NCBI RefSeq assembly: GCF_008806955.1
Contig: NZ_CP031727.1
Coordinates: forward strand, 4,354,001-4,418,000
DNA: 64,000 nt
From: Cellvibrio sp. KY-YJ-3
GTDB taxonomy: Bacteria; Pseudomonadota; Gammaproteobacteria; Pseudomonadales; Cellvibrionaceae
Direction: 5' to 3'
In this document: positions 36,601 through 44,276 of the stretch, piece by piece
Layout of the letters: the number at the start of each line of letters is the position of its first letter
Numbering within the stretch: position 1 is the first letter of the stretch
The notes under the pieces: model-generated
Databases searched by the model: none
Told to the model about the DNA's origin: nothing
What the model saw: the letters and a program-made list of their open reading frames with translations, nothing else
Translations under genes and position numbers: made by a program

Positions 36601-37066
36601 CCTCTGTGGGTACAACTTCCCGTGGGTCGTTTTGGCCGCAGTGGTTGTAATAAAACCAATATTTGCCGTTGGGCGCCTGAATCACATTGGCAGCCCAGTT
36701 ACCGACATAGCCATCGGTCCAGGCAATACCTTCGGCGATCTCAGATGAATAGGTATTGAATAGCGGGTTTTGGTCGTTTACACCGTCAGCCACACGTGTC
36801 CAAGACATCAAATCAGTGGATTTTGCCACTGATAAATGCGAGCCAAACACGTAAAAAGTGCCATCAGCTGCTTTAATAACAGAAGGGTCATGCACCGCCA
36901 TGTCGTTGTAAACAATGGCTTCGGCATTGACGGTAGGGTTAGGTAGGCTCACGTTTTCAGGTACAACATTGGCAGGGATTTCACTACCTTTGTTGTCCGA
37001 TCCACCACCGCAGGCGGTGACCAGCACGGCGCCACCTATGAGGAGCGCTAGTTTATGAAGTTTCAT
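33683..37066 (-). CDS. Large multidomain GH43 arabinanase lipoprotein with two Ig-like and two LamG-type modules
   Basis: 1127 residues from the ATG at 37066 (GAGAGG upstream). The lipobox is VLVTAC (Cys19). A GH43 domain spans about 50-410, with Asp60 (VHDPSV), Asp214 (NVIDPT) and Glu267 (AVEGSF) in the three catalytic places. A C-terminal GH43 barrel lies at about 420-512 (KGVSVWGS). Then two repeats of Ig-like plus LamG (concanavalin-like) domains follow: Ig-like about 520-612, LamG about 620-820, Ig-like about 835-915, LamG about 925-1120. GVNYWDTPYNG and GVNYWDIPYNG mark the paired LamG modules. The catalytic part resembles the enzyme at 30520 but lacks its Ser-rich linker. The tail probably binds polysaccharide. 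The upstream region contains two identical operator copies shared with the receptor at 37408. Confidence 0.9.
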   Translation of the reverse strand: MKLHKLALLIGGAVLVTACGGGSDNKGSEIPANVVPENVSLPNPTVNAEAIVYNDMAVHDPSVIKAADGTFYVFGSHLSVAKSTDLMSWTRVADGVNDQNPLFNTYSSEIAEGIAWTDGYVGNWAANVIQAPNGKYWFYYNHCGQNDPREVVPTEVCFHRSYLGLAESDSIEGPYVDKGIFLRSDYRSPEEFASFPLDNGQTTYDRFKDPNVIDPTAFYDKNNQMWMVYGSYSGGIFILRMDETTGKPEAGQGYGKPLTGGGLAAVEGSFIVYNPDADYYYMFTSIGGYNATGGYNIRVSRSKNPDGPYLDAAGNDMLLAKTNTETLSKYGVKLMGGFNFVSEVGDVTDSWGYLAPGHNSAYYDAATKKTLLVTHTRFPNRGEEHSVRVHEMWVNKDGWLVSSPQRYAPIEGTNVVDANDLVGDYRFINHGLDTNSVAHNSVYIRLNDDRTITGEVSGYYRLSDTDNKRITLVLGSDTYEGVMAWQWDAAAARLVPTFSAISTKGVSVWGSQLEARTTGENLTAIADDLSLPAEYVDPTMTVPLRGTRAAEITWVSSNPAVINLKRDKKTGELTGVAHVNRPSATAGDQDVTLTATITLNGQTQTKSMVVKVLALRLAPATAQFKFDGDLVDATGTFASATTTGDRIDNTGGVAAYVEGRDGQAISLNNYGVRLPDGIINNYQYTISYWLKPAAKTWFTASFFGAVGFDWISLPLETWWDQTFKVWHISTAVGVGDTWCASGVALPLNEWTQVTLSVDQGLATVYLDGVKKCTANGVVDLFSNNVGIFGLGVNYWDTPYNGLIDDFKVYNTVLTPEEVGLREPGNMPAADVLAAAKAGLELGDLSGLKSDIDLPLAGAYGVAISWSSSNQSAIDAVGTITQPSATEPDATATLMATLSYGGLTETKAFEVVVKSKAPPVPLATFSFEDDLSETSGVYADGTVVGNRVNVAGGSVSYVDGAKGKALVLDGNSGVLLPDNLINDHSYSISIWLNLTAGTQYTPAFFGWATDSSWISVVPRGPGDAQNTMLWSGTAWYDGTFNAKIPTGSWSHLVMVVENGRLTTYINGAQTSTMAGFPDVFTPAGDTHFALGVNYWDIPYNGQVDELKIYDEVLTADDVAIINARDSAE

Positions 37067-37140
37067 CGGGTAACCTCTCACTGTAGTTATTACTTATTAG
37101 TTGGGTCAGATATTAGGTAGTAACTGATGAGCCACATCAT

Positions 37141-37151
37141 TAGTCATACAA
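37141..37151. promoter_or_regulatory. FadR/GntR-type site, copy 1 (TAGTCATACAA)
   Basis: The reverse strand reads TTGTATGACTA, a match to TNGTNNNACNA that differs by one base from the araB site. It lies 75 bp upstream of the GH43 lipoprotein start. Confidence 0.6.
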
Positions 37152-37230
37152 TAATACTAACAATTATGGTGTCACAAAGTTTTCAGCGAGTAAACACCTA
37201 TGAAAGCAATTTCATCAGTTGACACCAAAA

Positions 37231-37241
37231 TAGTCATACAA
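37231..37241. promoter_or_regulatory. FadR/GntR-type site, copy 2 (TAGTCATACAA)
   Basis: Identical to the site at 37141, including two further bases to the right. It lies 167 bp upstream of the receptor start and directly before a possible -10 hexamer. Confidence 0.6.
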
Positions 37242-37407
37242 TAGTATTATATTTGAAAGATAAATATAACTAGGCTCTTTTTGTCTGTGGCCACGCACAG
37301 ACAGCCCTCAGGCCAAACTTTCCCCCTTCTGCCGGCACCTGCCTGCAGGATCGACAAGCTGGTACTGAGAAAGAGCCGCAAAACTCAACTACACGTGAGG
37401 TCACCCC

Positions 37408-40185
37408 ATGTTCAAGCGTTCCGCGCTCAGCAGCGCTATTACTTTTGTCGTAGCTTTGGCCAGCCAGCCGCTCTATGCACAAGACAGCGCACCCACTAAC
37501 AACGAAGCCGATTTGGAAGAAGTTGTTGTTACCGGTATTCGTGGCAGCTTAACCAAAGCACTTGATATCAAGCGCAATGAAATTCAAATCGTCGATGCCA
37601 TCATTGCAGAAGACATCGGCAAATTTCCCGATAACAACGTCGTTGAAGCACTGCAACGTGTCACCGGTGTACAGGTCACCGGCCGCGGCGGCGGTGAAGT
37701 AGACGGCGTGACTATTCGCGGTCTGGGCGACGTATCCACTACCGTTAATGGTCGCCAGATTTTTACCTCTACCGGCCGTTCGGTGGCACTTGCGGATATC
37801 CCTGCAAGCCTGCTTAACCGTGTTGATGTGTATAAAACCCGTTCCGCCGATCAACTCGAAGGCGGCATTGCCGGCAATATCGATATCAAAACCCACCGCC
37901 CTTTCAATTTTGACGACACCAAAGTCGTGATGGCGGCGCGAGGCATCCACCAATCCACATCGGAAGAAATCGATCCCAATGTCAGCATGCTGGCCAGTGA
38001 TAGATGGGAAACCAGTGTTGGTGAGTTCGGCGCACTGATTAACCTCTCTTATGCCGAAACCAACTACCGCGATGAAAATATCTGGATCGGTTCGCTCGAC
38101 CCCTACAATGCCGACACCTATGGTGTGATTCGCAGTACCGAAGGCGGTTATCAAGCGGGAACTGATCAGGGACTATCATCAGCCCCCGGTTCGACCCTGA
38201 ATGTCAACGGCGTTCCTACCGAATATGTATTGCTGCGCGATGCCATGGGCTTCACCGATTTCACCGGTAAACGCGAGCGTCCGGCCGCTAATATTTCGCT
38301 GCAGTACGCACCTAATGACAACTCTGAGTATCTGTTTGAAACCTTTTACAACGGTTATCGCAACCAGGCATTTAACTCGTTGGTATTCATCAATACCAAC
38401 GGCGCGAGCCATTTCCGCAATCCCGATCTTTACCCCAATTCCAACGTGGTAAAAACCAACTACATTAATAACGCCAATATGTTCACCTCGGGCGATGGCT
38501 CAAGTGGCCATACCGACAGCTGGGTTTATGCACTGGGCGGTAAGTGGGAGATTAATGATCGCCTGAAAGTGGAATCTGAAATTGTCCATCAGACCAGCGA
38601 CTACGAAGGCCGCTTTTTTGCCATGCGCACCGACTCAGTACGCGATCGCTTAGTGGTCGACTTTAATTACGACGATGGCTTGCCATTAGTGGCATTCCTG
38701 GATGACGAAAACACACCCAATATCGACGAAAGTGATTTAACCAATCCCGCCGAGTGGAGCATGAGCACCGCTTATGACAACGGCCCAACCGATAGCGGTG
38801 AAGCAACCACCTTTAATATCGATGCCGATTACGAGACCGATTGGGGCCCCATCAAACAGCTCAGCGCCGGCTTGCGCTATGACGATCGCGGTGCAAAATC
38901 CAAATACAAAGACCAAAGCGGTGGCTGTAAATCAGAAACGGGTTGTGATCTGACGTTGCTGCCAGGTTTGGTGAACATCAGCAAATCCGGCTTCTTTGAA
39001 GGCAAAGCCTATGTACCCAGCCAATGGTTGGCGGCAGACGGCAATTACCTGCTGGAAAACTCCGATGAAATCCGCGCGCTCTACGGTTTCCAGGCGGGCG
39101 GCTCGGATTATCAACCCGGCAGTATTTTCAATATTAATGAAGTAACCGCCTCCGCCTATTTACAAGCAGATTACGAATTCTCACTGTTTGATAAACCATT
39201 GGACGGCCAAGTCGGCGTGCGTTTTGTGCAAGTTGATACCGACATGGACTTCTTTGAAAACGCAAACGGTGACGGCGTAACCTGGGCTCCGATTAATGAC
39301 GAAGCCAGTGAAAGCCGTGCACTGAAAAATCTGGTTATTCGCTACTCATTTACCGATGACCTGATCACTCGCTTTACCTACGGCGAAACTATCCGTCGCC
39401 CCGGTTATGGTGATCTCAACCCGGCACGCACCTACCGCCCAACCACCACTGGCCTGGAATTTGGCACTGCCAGCGGCGGCAACCCAGACTTGAAACCTGC
39501 AGAATCAGTGAACTATGACTGGTCGCTGGAATACTACTTCGCCGAATCCAGCTCGCTCTATGCGGTACTGTTCCGTCGCGATGTAGAAGGTTTTGTCGCC
39601 AGTGCAGTCACCAACATTGAAGTAACCGGCAACGCCAACCCGGACCTAAACGGCAAATACCGCTTAACCCTCCCCTCCAATACCTCTAATGGTCAGTTGA
39701 ATGGTGTGGAAGTAGGCTTGGTGTATTTCCCTGACAACCTGCCAGAACTACTGGACGGTTTGGGTGTGCAGGCCAGCTTCACCCTGCTTGACGGCGAAAC
39801 CTACGACCCGGTATTTGATGAAAACAACAACATAGTCGAGCGCACCACCAATGATATGTACGGTGTGTCTGACACCTCTTACAGTGTGGTGCTCGCCTAT
39901 GAAAAAGAACGTTTTGACGCCCGCCTGTCCTATGTATGGCGCGACGATTTCAAAACCGGCTTTAACGGTTGCTGCGCTATGCCCGGCGGTGTTTGGTCGG
40001 CCTCAGAAGCGAGCATGGATTTCCAGCTTAGCTATGACATAACCGATAATCTGGTAGTCACCTTCGATGCCACCAACATTACCGATGAAATTTATCAGGG
40101 CTACTACACCGACGATTATTTGTATAACAACGGCGCCTCCATTTTTGCCCGTACTTATGCTTTAGGTGCGCGTTACTCGTTCTAA
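37408..40185 (+). CDS. TonB-dependent outer-membrane receptor
   Basis: 925 residues after a GAGG ribosome site. The signal peptide ends near PLYAQ; then EEVVVTGIRGSLTKALDIKR, the plug with IGKFPDNNVVEALQRVTGVQ, TTVNGRQIFTSTGRSVALAD and DQLEGGIAGNIDIK, and a barrel ending TYALGARYSF. It is of the Xanthomonas/Caulobacter sugar-receptor type and closest to the copy at 23311-25956, including a vicinal cysteine pair (GCCAMP) in the late barrel. It diverges from the large GH43 lipoprotein gene. Both would be read from a 341-bp region with two copies of TAGTCATACAATA, so the pair is likely induced together and the ligand is probably an arabino-oligosaccharide produced by that enzyme (inference). Confidence 0.93.
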   Translation: MFKRSALSSAITFVVALASQPLYAQDSAPTNNEADLEEVVVTGIRGSLTKALDIKRNEIQIVDAIIAEDIGKFPDNNVVEALQRVTGVQVTGRGGGEVDGVTIRGLGDVSTTVNGRQIFTSTGRSVALADIPASLLNRVDVYKTRSADQLEGGIAGNIDIKTHRPFNFDDTKVVMAARGIHQSTSEEIDPNVSMLASDRWETSVGEFGALINLSYAETNYRDENIWIGSLDPYNADTYGVIRSTEGGYQAGTDQGLSSAPGSTLNVNGVPTEYVLLRDAMGFTDFTGKRERPAANISLQYAPNDNSEYLFETFYNGYRNQAFNSLVFINTNGASHFRNPDLYPNSNVVKTNYINNANMFTSGDGSSGHTDSWVYALGGKWEINDRLKVESEIVHQTSDYEGRFFAMRTDSVRDRLVVDFNYDDGLPLVAFLDDENTPNIDESDLTNPAEWSMSTAYDNGPTDSGEATTFNIDADYETDWGPIKQLSAGLRYDDRGAKSKYKDQSGGCKSETGCDLTLLPGLVNISKSGFFEGKAYVPSQWLAADGNYLLENSDEIRALYGFQAGGSDYQPGSIFNINEVTASAYLQADYEFSLFDKPLDGQVGVRFVQVDTDMDFFENANGDGVTWAPINDEASESRALKNLVIRYSFTDDLITRFTYGETIRRPGYGDLNPARTYRPTTTGLEFGTASGGNPDLKPAESVNYDWSLEYYFAESSSLYAVLFRRDVEGFVASAVTNIEVTGNANPDLNGKYRLTLPSNTSNGQLNGVEVGLVYFPDNLPELLDGLGVQASFTLLDGETYDPVFDENNNIVERTTNDMYGVSDTSYSVVLAYEKERFDARLSYVWRDDFKTGFNGCCAMPGGVWSASEASMDFQLSYDITDNLVVTFDATNITDEIYQGYYTDDYLYNNGASIFARTYALGARYSF

Positions 40186-40206
40186 AATCTGGCGAGTAAC
40201 GCAAAC

Positions 40207-40236
40207 AAAAAGGCCGCTGTTTCCAGCGGCCTTTTT
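40207..40236. terminator. Bidirectional terminator between receptor and small secreted protein
   Basis: AAAAAGGCCGCTG and CAGCGGCCTTTTT with a four-base loop, between convergent stops at 40185 and 40264. Runs of A and T on both sides suit both strands. Confidence 0.93.
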
Positions 40237-40263
40237 GTTTTATGTCCGATCCAGCAGATTAAC

Positions 40264-40560
40264 TTAACTGGCTGATCTTGCTTTGAAATCGCGGATAACC
40301 TGGTTGAAGTCATCGGCAAATTTTTTCAAATCATCCAACTCTTTTTTCTCTTCGCTGCGCGCCAAACCGGCACAGCCCAAGTAGTCCTGCACGCCTTGCA
40401 CATAGGCTTTTACATCGTTGTTTGCTTTAACCATCTGTGCGGTAACCACTGTGGCAGCATCGGGAATTTCTGGTTTGGCAGCGGGCTTGGCGCACGCCGA
40501 GGCCAGTGAAGACACCATACAAGAAGCAACAAAACCAACAGCAACAACCAACGATTTCAT
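40264..40560 (-). CDS. Small secreted protein of unknown function, paralogue of 28155-28442
   Basis: 98 residues from the ATG at 40560, chosen for the AGAGGAAGG site upstream rather than the in-frame codon at 40590. The signal peptide ends at SLASA, leaving a mature N-terminal cysteine, as in its paralogue. Shared segments include KPEIPDAAT, AQMVKANNDVKAYV, QDYLGCAGLARS and EKKELDDLKKF; divergence is mostly in the signal peptide and C-terminus. It converges on the TonB receptor at 37408, with a shared bidirectional terminator. No known domain is recognised. Being retained twice in one locus, once beside a chemoreceptor and once beside a receptor, suggests a periplasmic helper in pectic sugar use. 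This is inference. Confidence 0.8.
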   Translation of the reverse strand: MKSLVVAVGFVASCMVSSLASACAKPAAKPEIPDAATVVTAQMVKANNDVKAYVQGVQDYLGCAGLARSEEKKELDDLKKFADDFNQVIRDFKARSAS

Positions 40561-40590
40561 AAACCTTCCTCTAGAAAAGTAGATCGACAA

Positions 40591-40922
40591 TTAAAAACAC
40601 GCTCAACCACAACCGTGACCAAGGTCACAAACCTGAGAGTAAGATTAGCAGAGCTGGCATAAAAATCATTATTTTTTATTCCATTTTTATAATAAATAAG
40701 CATTTATTTTTGATTTTTTTATTTAATTGGAATAAAAACACCAAAAACGACGTGGTATTGTCTTTTTAAGAAGACGCACCAGCAATGATGAAAAATGCGA
40801 CAAAATACCGGCGCAGATCCAGGCAAAAAAACCTTATGCCTCAATTGATTCGGCAGGCAACAAAAAGCCCCGCTGCAGCTCACCGCAGCGGGGCTTTTCT
40901 CATTGCAATCGGGCAGAGCCGC
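40591..40922. other. 332-bp region between the small secreted protein and cytoplasmic GH43
   Basis: Contains an AT-rich part at 40660-40740, probably the promoter of the small gene, and the terminator at 40862-40898. No gene was found. Confidence 0.4.
40862..40898 (-). terminator. Terminator of the GPH symporter / GH43 operon
   Basis: AAAAAGCCCCGCTGC and GCAGCGGGGCTTTT enclose an eight-base loop, 25 bp after the GH43 stop on the minus strand, with five Ts following. Confidence 0.9.
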
Positions 40923-41891
40923 TTAATCAATCATCGATGGCTTACCAAATACCGGCATGCCTTTGTCGTTCCACTTGAGGGGTTTTACAAAGGTGTGGCG
41001 ATCCGGATTCCACAGTGGGTCGCCTTCGATTTCGGTGTAGGTGCGCGCATGGTAGACAAGCATTACTGTGTCGCCGTCTTCGCCGTAGGTGAAGCTGTTG
41101 TGGCCGGGGCCGAAGATTTTATTAGGAATATCCGAACAGAGCACTGGCTCTTTGGATTTCTCCCAGGACGCGGGATTTAATAAATCCGCATTCTCATCGG
41201 CCCACAACAGACCCATTGCATAGTTTTCGTCGGTGGCACTGGCGGAGTAGCTGATAAAAATTTTGCCGTTGCGTTTTAAAATCGATGGGCCTTCGTTTAC
41301 CCAAAAGCCGCGAATTTCCCATTCGAATTCCGGTTTGCTTAATAGCACTGGCTCACCCGCCAACTGCCAAGGCGTTTTCATGGGGGCGATATACAAATTG
41401 GAATTGCCGCGAATGTTCACGTCTTTTTGCGCCCACAAATAATAGAGCACACCCTTGTGGGTAAAGGTGGTAGCGTCCAAACAGAATGTGTCTATACCGC
41501 TGTCAATCTGGCCCATAAATTCCCACTCGCCTTCAAGCGGGTTAGCATTTTTGTTGCGCACGCAATACATGCGATGCTGAAACAAATCGAATTTAATTTC
41601 GCGGCTGGGTGCTGCAGCAAAATACACGTACCAGGCTGATTCGCCGGATTCCGGGTCTTTGTTGAAATGAATTTCCGGTGCCCACAACAATTCGCTGTAA
41701 GGGCCAGTGTCAGGTTTGTGCCAAGCATCCACAGTGGGTGCTGTAGCTAATTCGGCAATGGTTTTGGCGCGGCGCAATTCAATGCGATCATACGCCGGCA
41801 CTGATGCAGTAAAATAATAATAGCCGTCAGTATGTTTATAAATAAACGGATCAGCGCGCTGTGGGATCAGGGGTTTTAATAATTCACTCAC
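40923..41891 (-). CDS. Cytoplasmic GH43 (subfamily 26-like) exo-alpha-1,5-L-arabinofuranosidase
   Basis: 322 residues. The start is taken as GTG at 41891, because GGAGA lies 7 nt before it and the residues upstream look unlike the family. There is no signal peptide, so the enzyme should act in the cytoplasm. The catalytic triad is Asp14 (RADPFIY), Asp139 (CLDATTF) and Glu200 (VNEGPS); GPGHNSF holds the metal-site histidine. The short form and the RADPFI start recall subfamily 26 enzymes such as the Streptomyces avermitilis exo-arabinofuranosidase. The gene follows the GPH symporter by 39 bp, which suggests that short arabino-oligosaccharides are imported whole and split to L-arabinose for AraA. 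A strong hairpin follows its stop. Confidence 0.88.
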   Translation of the reverse strand: MSELLKPLIPQRADPFIYKHTDGYYYFTASVPAYDRIELRRAKTIAELATAPTVDAWHKPDTGPYSELLWAPEIHFNKDPESGESAWYVYFAAAPSREIKFDLFQHRMYCVRNKNANPLEGEWEFMGQIDSGIDTFCLDATTFTHKGVLYYLWAQKDVNIRGNSNLYIAPMKTPWQLAGEPVLLSKPEFEWEIRGFWVNEGPSILKRNGKIFISYSASATDENYAMGLLWADENADLLNPASWEKSKEPVLCSDIPNKIFGPGHNSFTYGEDGDTVMLVYHARTYTEIEGDPLWNPDRHTFVKPLKWNDKGMPVFGKPSMID

Positions 41892-41930
41892 AAAAAATCT
41901 CCAAACATTTTTTTGATTCATGCACACGCA

Positions 41931-43304
41931 TTAATGTTGTGCGATATAGCCTTTAACAATCATGGTGCGTTTTAATTCGGCGTAATAGCGGTCGTTGATA
42001 CGATACATAAACATCAGCAACCCCATTAAGCCGTGGAAAACACCGGGAATAATCGACAGCATCAAAGCAATACCCATCATTGAGGTCTCGGATTGCTCCT
42101 GGTTGGGCACGTATTGGAAATAGGTTAACAGCCAACCCACCATCAAACCGGCAATACCCATACCTGCTTTTTGCCCAACCGAAATACCGCCGTAGGCAAA
42201 ACCGGAAACGCGTTTGCCATTTTTTACCTGACCGTAGTCAATGGTTTCCGAAATAATTGACCAGAATACCGGGGCATGTAAGTCCACTACAAACGACAAC
42301 AGGAAATACAAAATAAACGCCAGCAATACATCTTGCGGGCCAACAAATACATAAATCGCCACACTTAAACCGGCAACAATCAATTGGGTGTAGCGGAATA
42401 AATTGATTTTGCAGTAGAACTTGGTGATCCAGGTGGAGGCGATCATCGCCAGAATAGCTGCTGCCACCCCGGTGGATAAAAATGCTGACACTGTGGCATC
42501 GTCGCCACCCAAATAATATTTAGCGTAATAAATTGCCACTGAACCGCGAATCACGTAACCAATGGTGCCGGTAATACACACACCCACCAGAATTAACCAC
42601 TGGTCATTTTTTAATAATTGCAAAAACTGGCTAAGCAGCGGTTGTGGCTCCACTACGTGCACTACACGCTCGGTTGTTTTGAAGTAGCAGAATAAAAACA
42701 TCGCCGCACCAATAGCCGACATAATCGCCATAGCCACTTGATAACCTACCGCTTTATCTGTCCACATTCCCGCTACCAGCGGCACCACAATGGCCACCAT
42801 GAAGGCACCAATTTTGGCGAGGAATAAACGGTAGCCGTTGGCTGAGAGTTTTTCTTTGGGGTCACTGGTGAGTGCACTGGGCAATGAAATATAAGGAATG
42901 CCAACACCGGAAGTCATGAAGGTCATCATGATATAAGTGGAGTAGGCCCAAATTAATTTCGCGTCGTATTCCCAATTGGGTGTGGTGAATACAAAAAACA
43001 CACTGACTGCGTAGGGAATGGCCAACCACAACAACCAGGGGCGATAGCGGCCCTGTAAAAAGGTAAAGCGGTCGGTAATTTGGCCCATCACCAAATCAGA
43101 AATAGCGCCCACTACTTTTACGGTGAAAAACAGTATGCCCATATCCATGGGGGTTAATCCAAAAATATCGGTGTAATAAAAAGTGATGATCAACATCATC
43201 GAGGAGATAACCACATTTAACGCCATATCGCCCGCGCCAAAGCCGATTTTCTCGGTGATAGATAACTTCTCGCTATTCGCGCTAGTTGCTGGGGTTGATT
43301 GCAT
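41931..43304 (-). CDS. GPH-family sugar:cation symporter (MelB/XynB-type)
   Basis: 457 residues with about 12 membrane segments. GPH features include the N-terminal EKIGFGAGDMALN, VGAISDLVMGQITDRF with FLQGRYRPW after it, and the loop ISETIDYGQVKNGKRVSG ahead of helix 10. The family carries melibiose, xylosides and other glycosides with a proton or sodium. Because the next gene, 39 bp downstream, encodes an intracellular GH43, the likely cargo is an arabino-oligosaccharide. The gene lies downstream of the ara genes but is separated from them by a terminator, so it probably has its own promoter. GAGG stands 10 nt before the ATG. The exact substrate and coupling ion are not visible. Confidence 0.9.
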   Translation of the reverse strand: MQSTPATSANSEKLSITEKIGFGAGDMALNVVISSMMLIITFYYTDIFGLTPMDMGILFFTVKVVGAISDLVMGQITDRFTFLQGRYRPWLLWLAIPYAVSVFFVFTTPNWEYDAKLIWAYSTYIMMTFMTSGVGIPYISLPSALTSDPKEKLSANGYRLFLAKIGAFMVAIVVPLVAGMWTDKAVGYQVAMAIMSAIGAAMFLFCYFKTTERVVHVVEPQPLLSQFLQLLKNDQWLILVGVCITGTIGYVIRGSVAIYYAKYYLGGDDATVSAFLSTGVAAAILAMIASTWITKFYCKINLFRYTQLIVAGLSVAIYVFVGPQDVLLAFILYFLLSFVVDLHAPVFWSIISETIDYGQVKNGKRVSGFAYGGISVGQKAGMGIAGLMVGWLLTYFQYVPNQEQSETSMMGIALMLSIIPGVFHGLMGLLMFMYRINDRYYAELKRTMIVKGYIAQH

Positions 43305-43340
43305 TATTATTTTCGCCTCGTGAATTTTTACTACAAGTGT

Positions 43341-43378
43341 AAAAAAAGCGGCAATACGCTTGGGAGTAATTGCCGCTT
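43341..43378 (-). terminator. Terminator downstream of the araB-araD-araA-HAD transcript
   Basis: A 10-bp stem (AAGCGGCAAT / ATTGCCGCTT) with a 13-base loop; seven Ts follow on the minus strand. It lies between the HAD stop and the GPH symporter start, so the symporter needs its own promoter or read-through. Confidence 0.8.
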
Positions 43379-43423
43379 CCTTTAATTTCTCTCACCATTC
43401 CGGATTAGCTACGCTGGTCTACG

Positions 43424-43443
43424 ACTCCTGCAATCGCAGGAGT
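43424..43443. other. Small perfect hairpin after the HAD gene
   Basis: ACTCCTGC and GCAGGAGT around a four-base loop, just after the HAD stop and before the terminator. There is no T-run, so a transcript-end or stability role is more likely than termination. Confidence 0.5.
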
Positions 43444-43460
43444 GATGGATTATTTTTTTG

Positions 43461-44063
43461 TTACAAAAAATAATCATTTTCCACCGCGTGTACCAACAAC
43501 ACATCGATACCCGCCATACCAGCACTGGCTGCCGCCTGCAGCCCGAGCTTTGAATCTTCAAATACCACACATTTTTTCGGATCAACGCCCAACAATTCTG
43601 CGCAGCGTAAAAATGTATCCGGTGCGGGTTTGGGGTTTTGTACTTGATCGGCCCCGACTACAGCATCTATGTATTTATCCAAGCCACACAGCGCCAAAAT
43701 TTTCCGGGCTTCTTCGGTGTAGGCACCGGTGCCAATCGCCATGGGTTTGTTGCCGTGATAGCGCTGGGCAACGTCGATCAATGCCGTTGGTTTTACATAG
43801 AGGTGCATAGAGTCGTGCACCACCTGCTCTTTAAAATCGTTCATTTCATCCAAACTGGCGCTGGCGGTAATGCCAAATTTTTCCAGCAGGATTTCAATAG
43901 TTCCCTTGGTGGGCACACCAGCCAGTGAACGCATAAAGGGGCGATCAATGGGAATGCCATATTTATTCAGTGTTGCAGTCCATGCATGCTCATGGAGTTG
44001 GCCGCTGTCTACCAGGGTGCCGTCCATATCAAAAATCAACGCATCGTAATGGTCGTACATCAT
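43461..44063 (-). CDS. HAD-superfamily sugar-phosphatase / beta-phosphoglucomutase-like protein
   Basis: 200 residues. HAD motif I is DALIFDMDGTLVDSG, motif II is IGTGAYT, motif III includes the lysine of NPKPAPDTF, and motif IV is CVVFEDSKLG. A small helical cap lies between motifs I and II, as in YqaB-type phosphatases and beta-phosphoglucomutase. It is cytoplasmic. Two ATGs stand in tandem at 44063 and 44060. It is transcribed after araB, araD and araA, with a 213-bp gap holding a hairpin repeat, and a terminator follows it. A role in removing excess pentulose or other sugar phosphates fits the context, but the family is promiscuous and the substrate is not certain. Confidence 0.82.
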   Translation of the reverse strand: MMYDHYDALIFDMDGTLVDSGQLHEHAWTATLNKYGIPIDRPFMRSLAGVPTKGTIEILLEKFGITASASLDEMNDFKEQVVHDSMHLYVKPTALIDVAQRYHGNKPMAIGTGAYTEEARKILALCGLDKYIDAVVGADQVQNPKPAPDTFLRCAELLGVDPKKCVVFEDSKLGLQAAASAGMAGIDVLLVHAVENDYFL

Positions 44064-44169
44064 TTGCTCTCTTGTTTGCCGGTTGGACGGAAATTAGAGC
44101 ACAGATCCAGACTTAACTCGAAATGAAATTAAAATCTTCTCGTTGCGCAGACCGGTGCGGGTATTGCGC

Positions 44170-44251
44170 AGAGGTTTGTGAGACACGCCGTAAACCCTTC
44201 CCTGGGGGCTTGTCGCCGACATCCATGTCGGCCACAGTCTCAAAAACCTCT
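44170..44251. repeat. Dispersed hairpin repeat between araA and HAD
   Basis: An 82-bp element with end arms AGAGGTTTGTGAGAC and GTCTCAAAAACCTCT (one mismatch). The core shares GTGAGACACGCCGT, TCCCTGG and CGACATCCATGTC with the inverted copy at 53321-53422. Arms differ between copies, but the core is common. Confidence 0.8.
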
Positions 44252-44276
44252 ACCCAATCCCCTCACCTATGCGTTC

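Larger units (their letters stand above)
37067..37407. promoter_or_regulatory. 341-bp divergent promoter region of GH43 lipoprotein and receptor
   Basis: Contains TAGTCATACAATA twice in the same orientation, starting at 37141 and 37231 (90 bp apart). A TATTAT hexamer (37244-37249) abuts the second copy and could be a promoter -10 element for the receptor. No gene was found inside. Confidence 0.55.
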
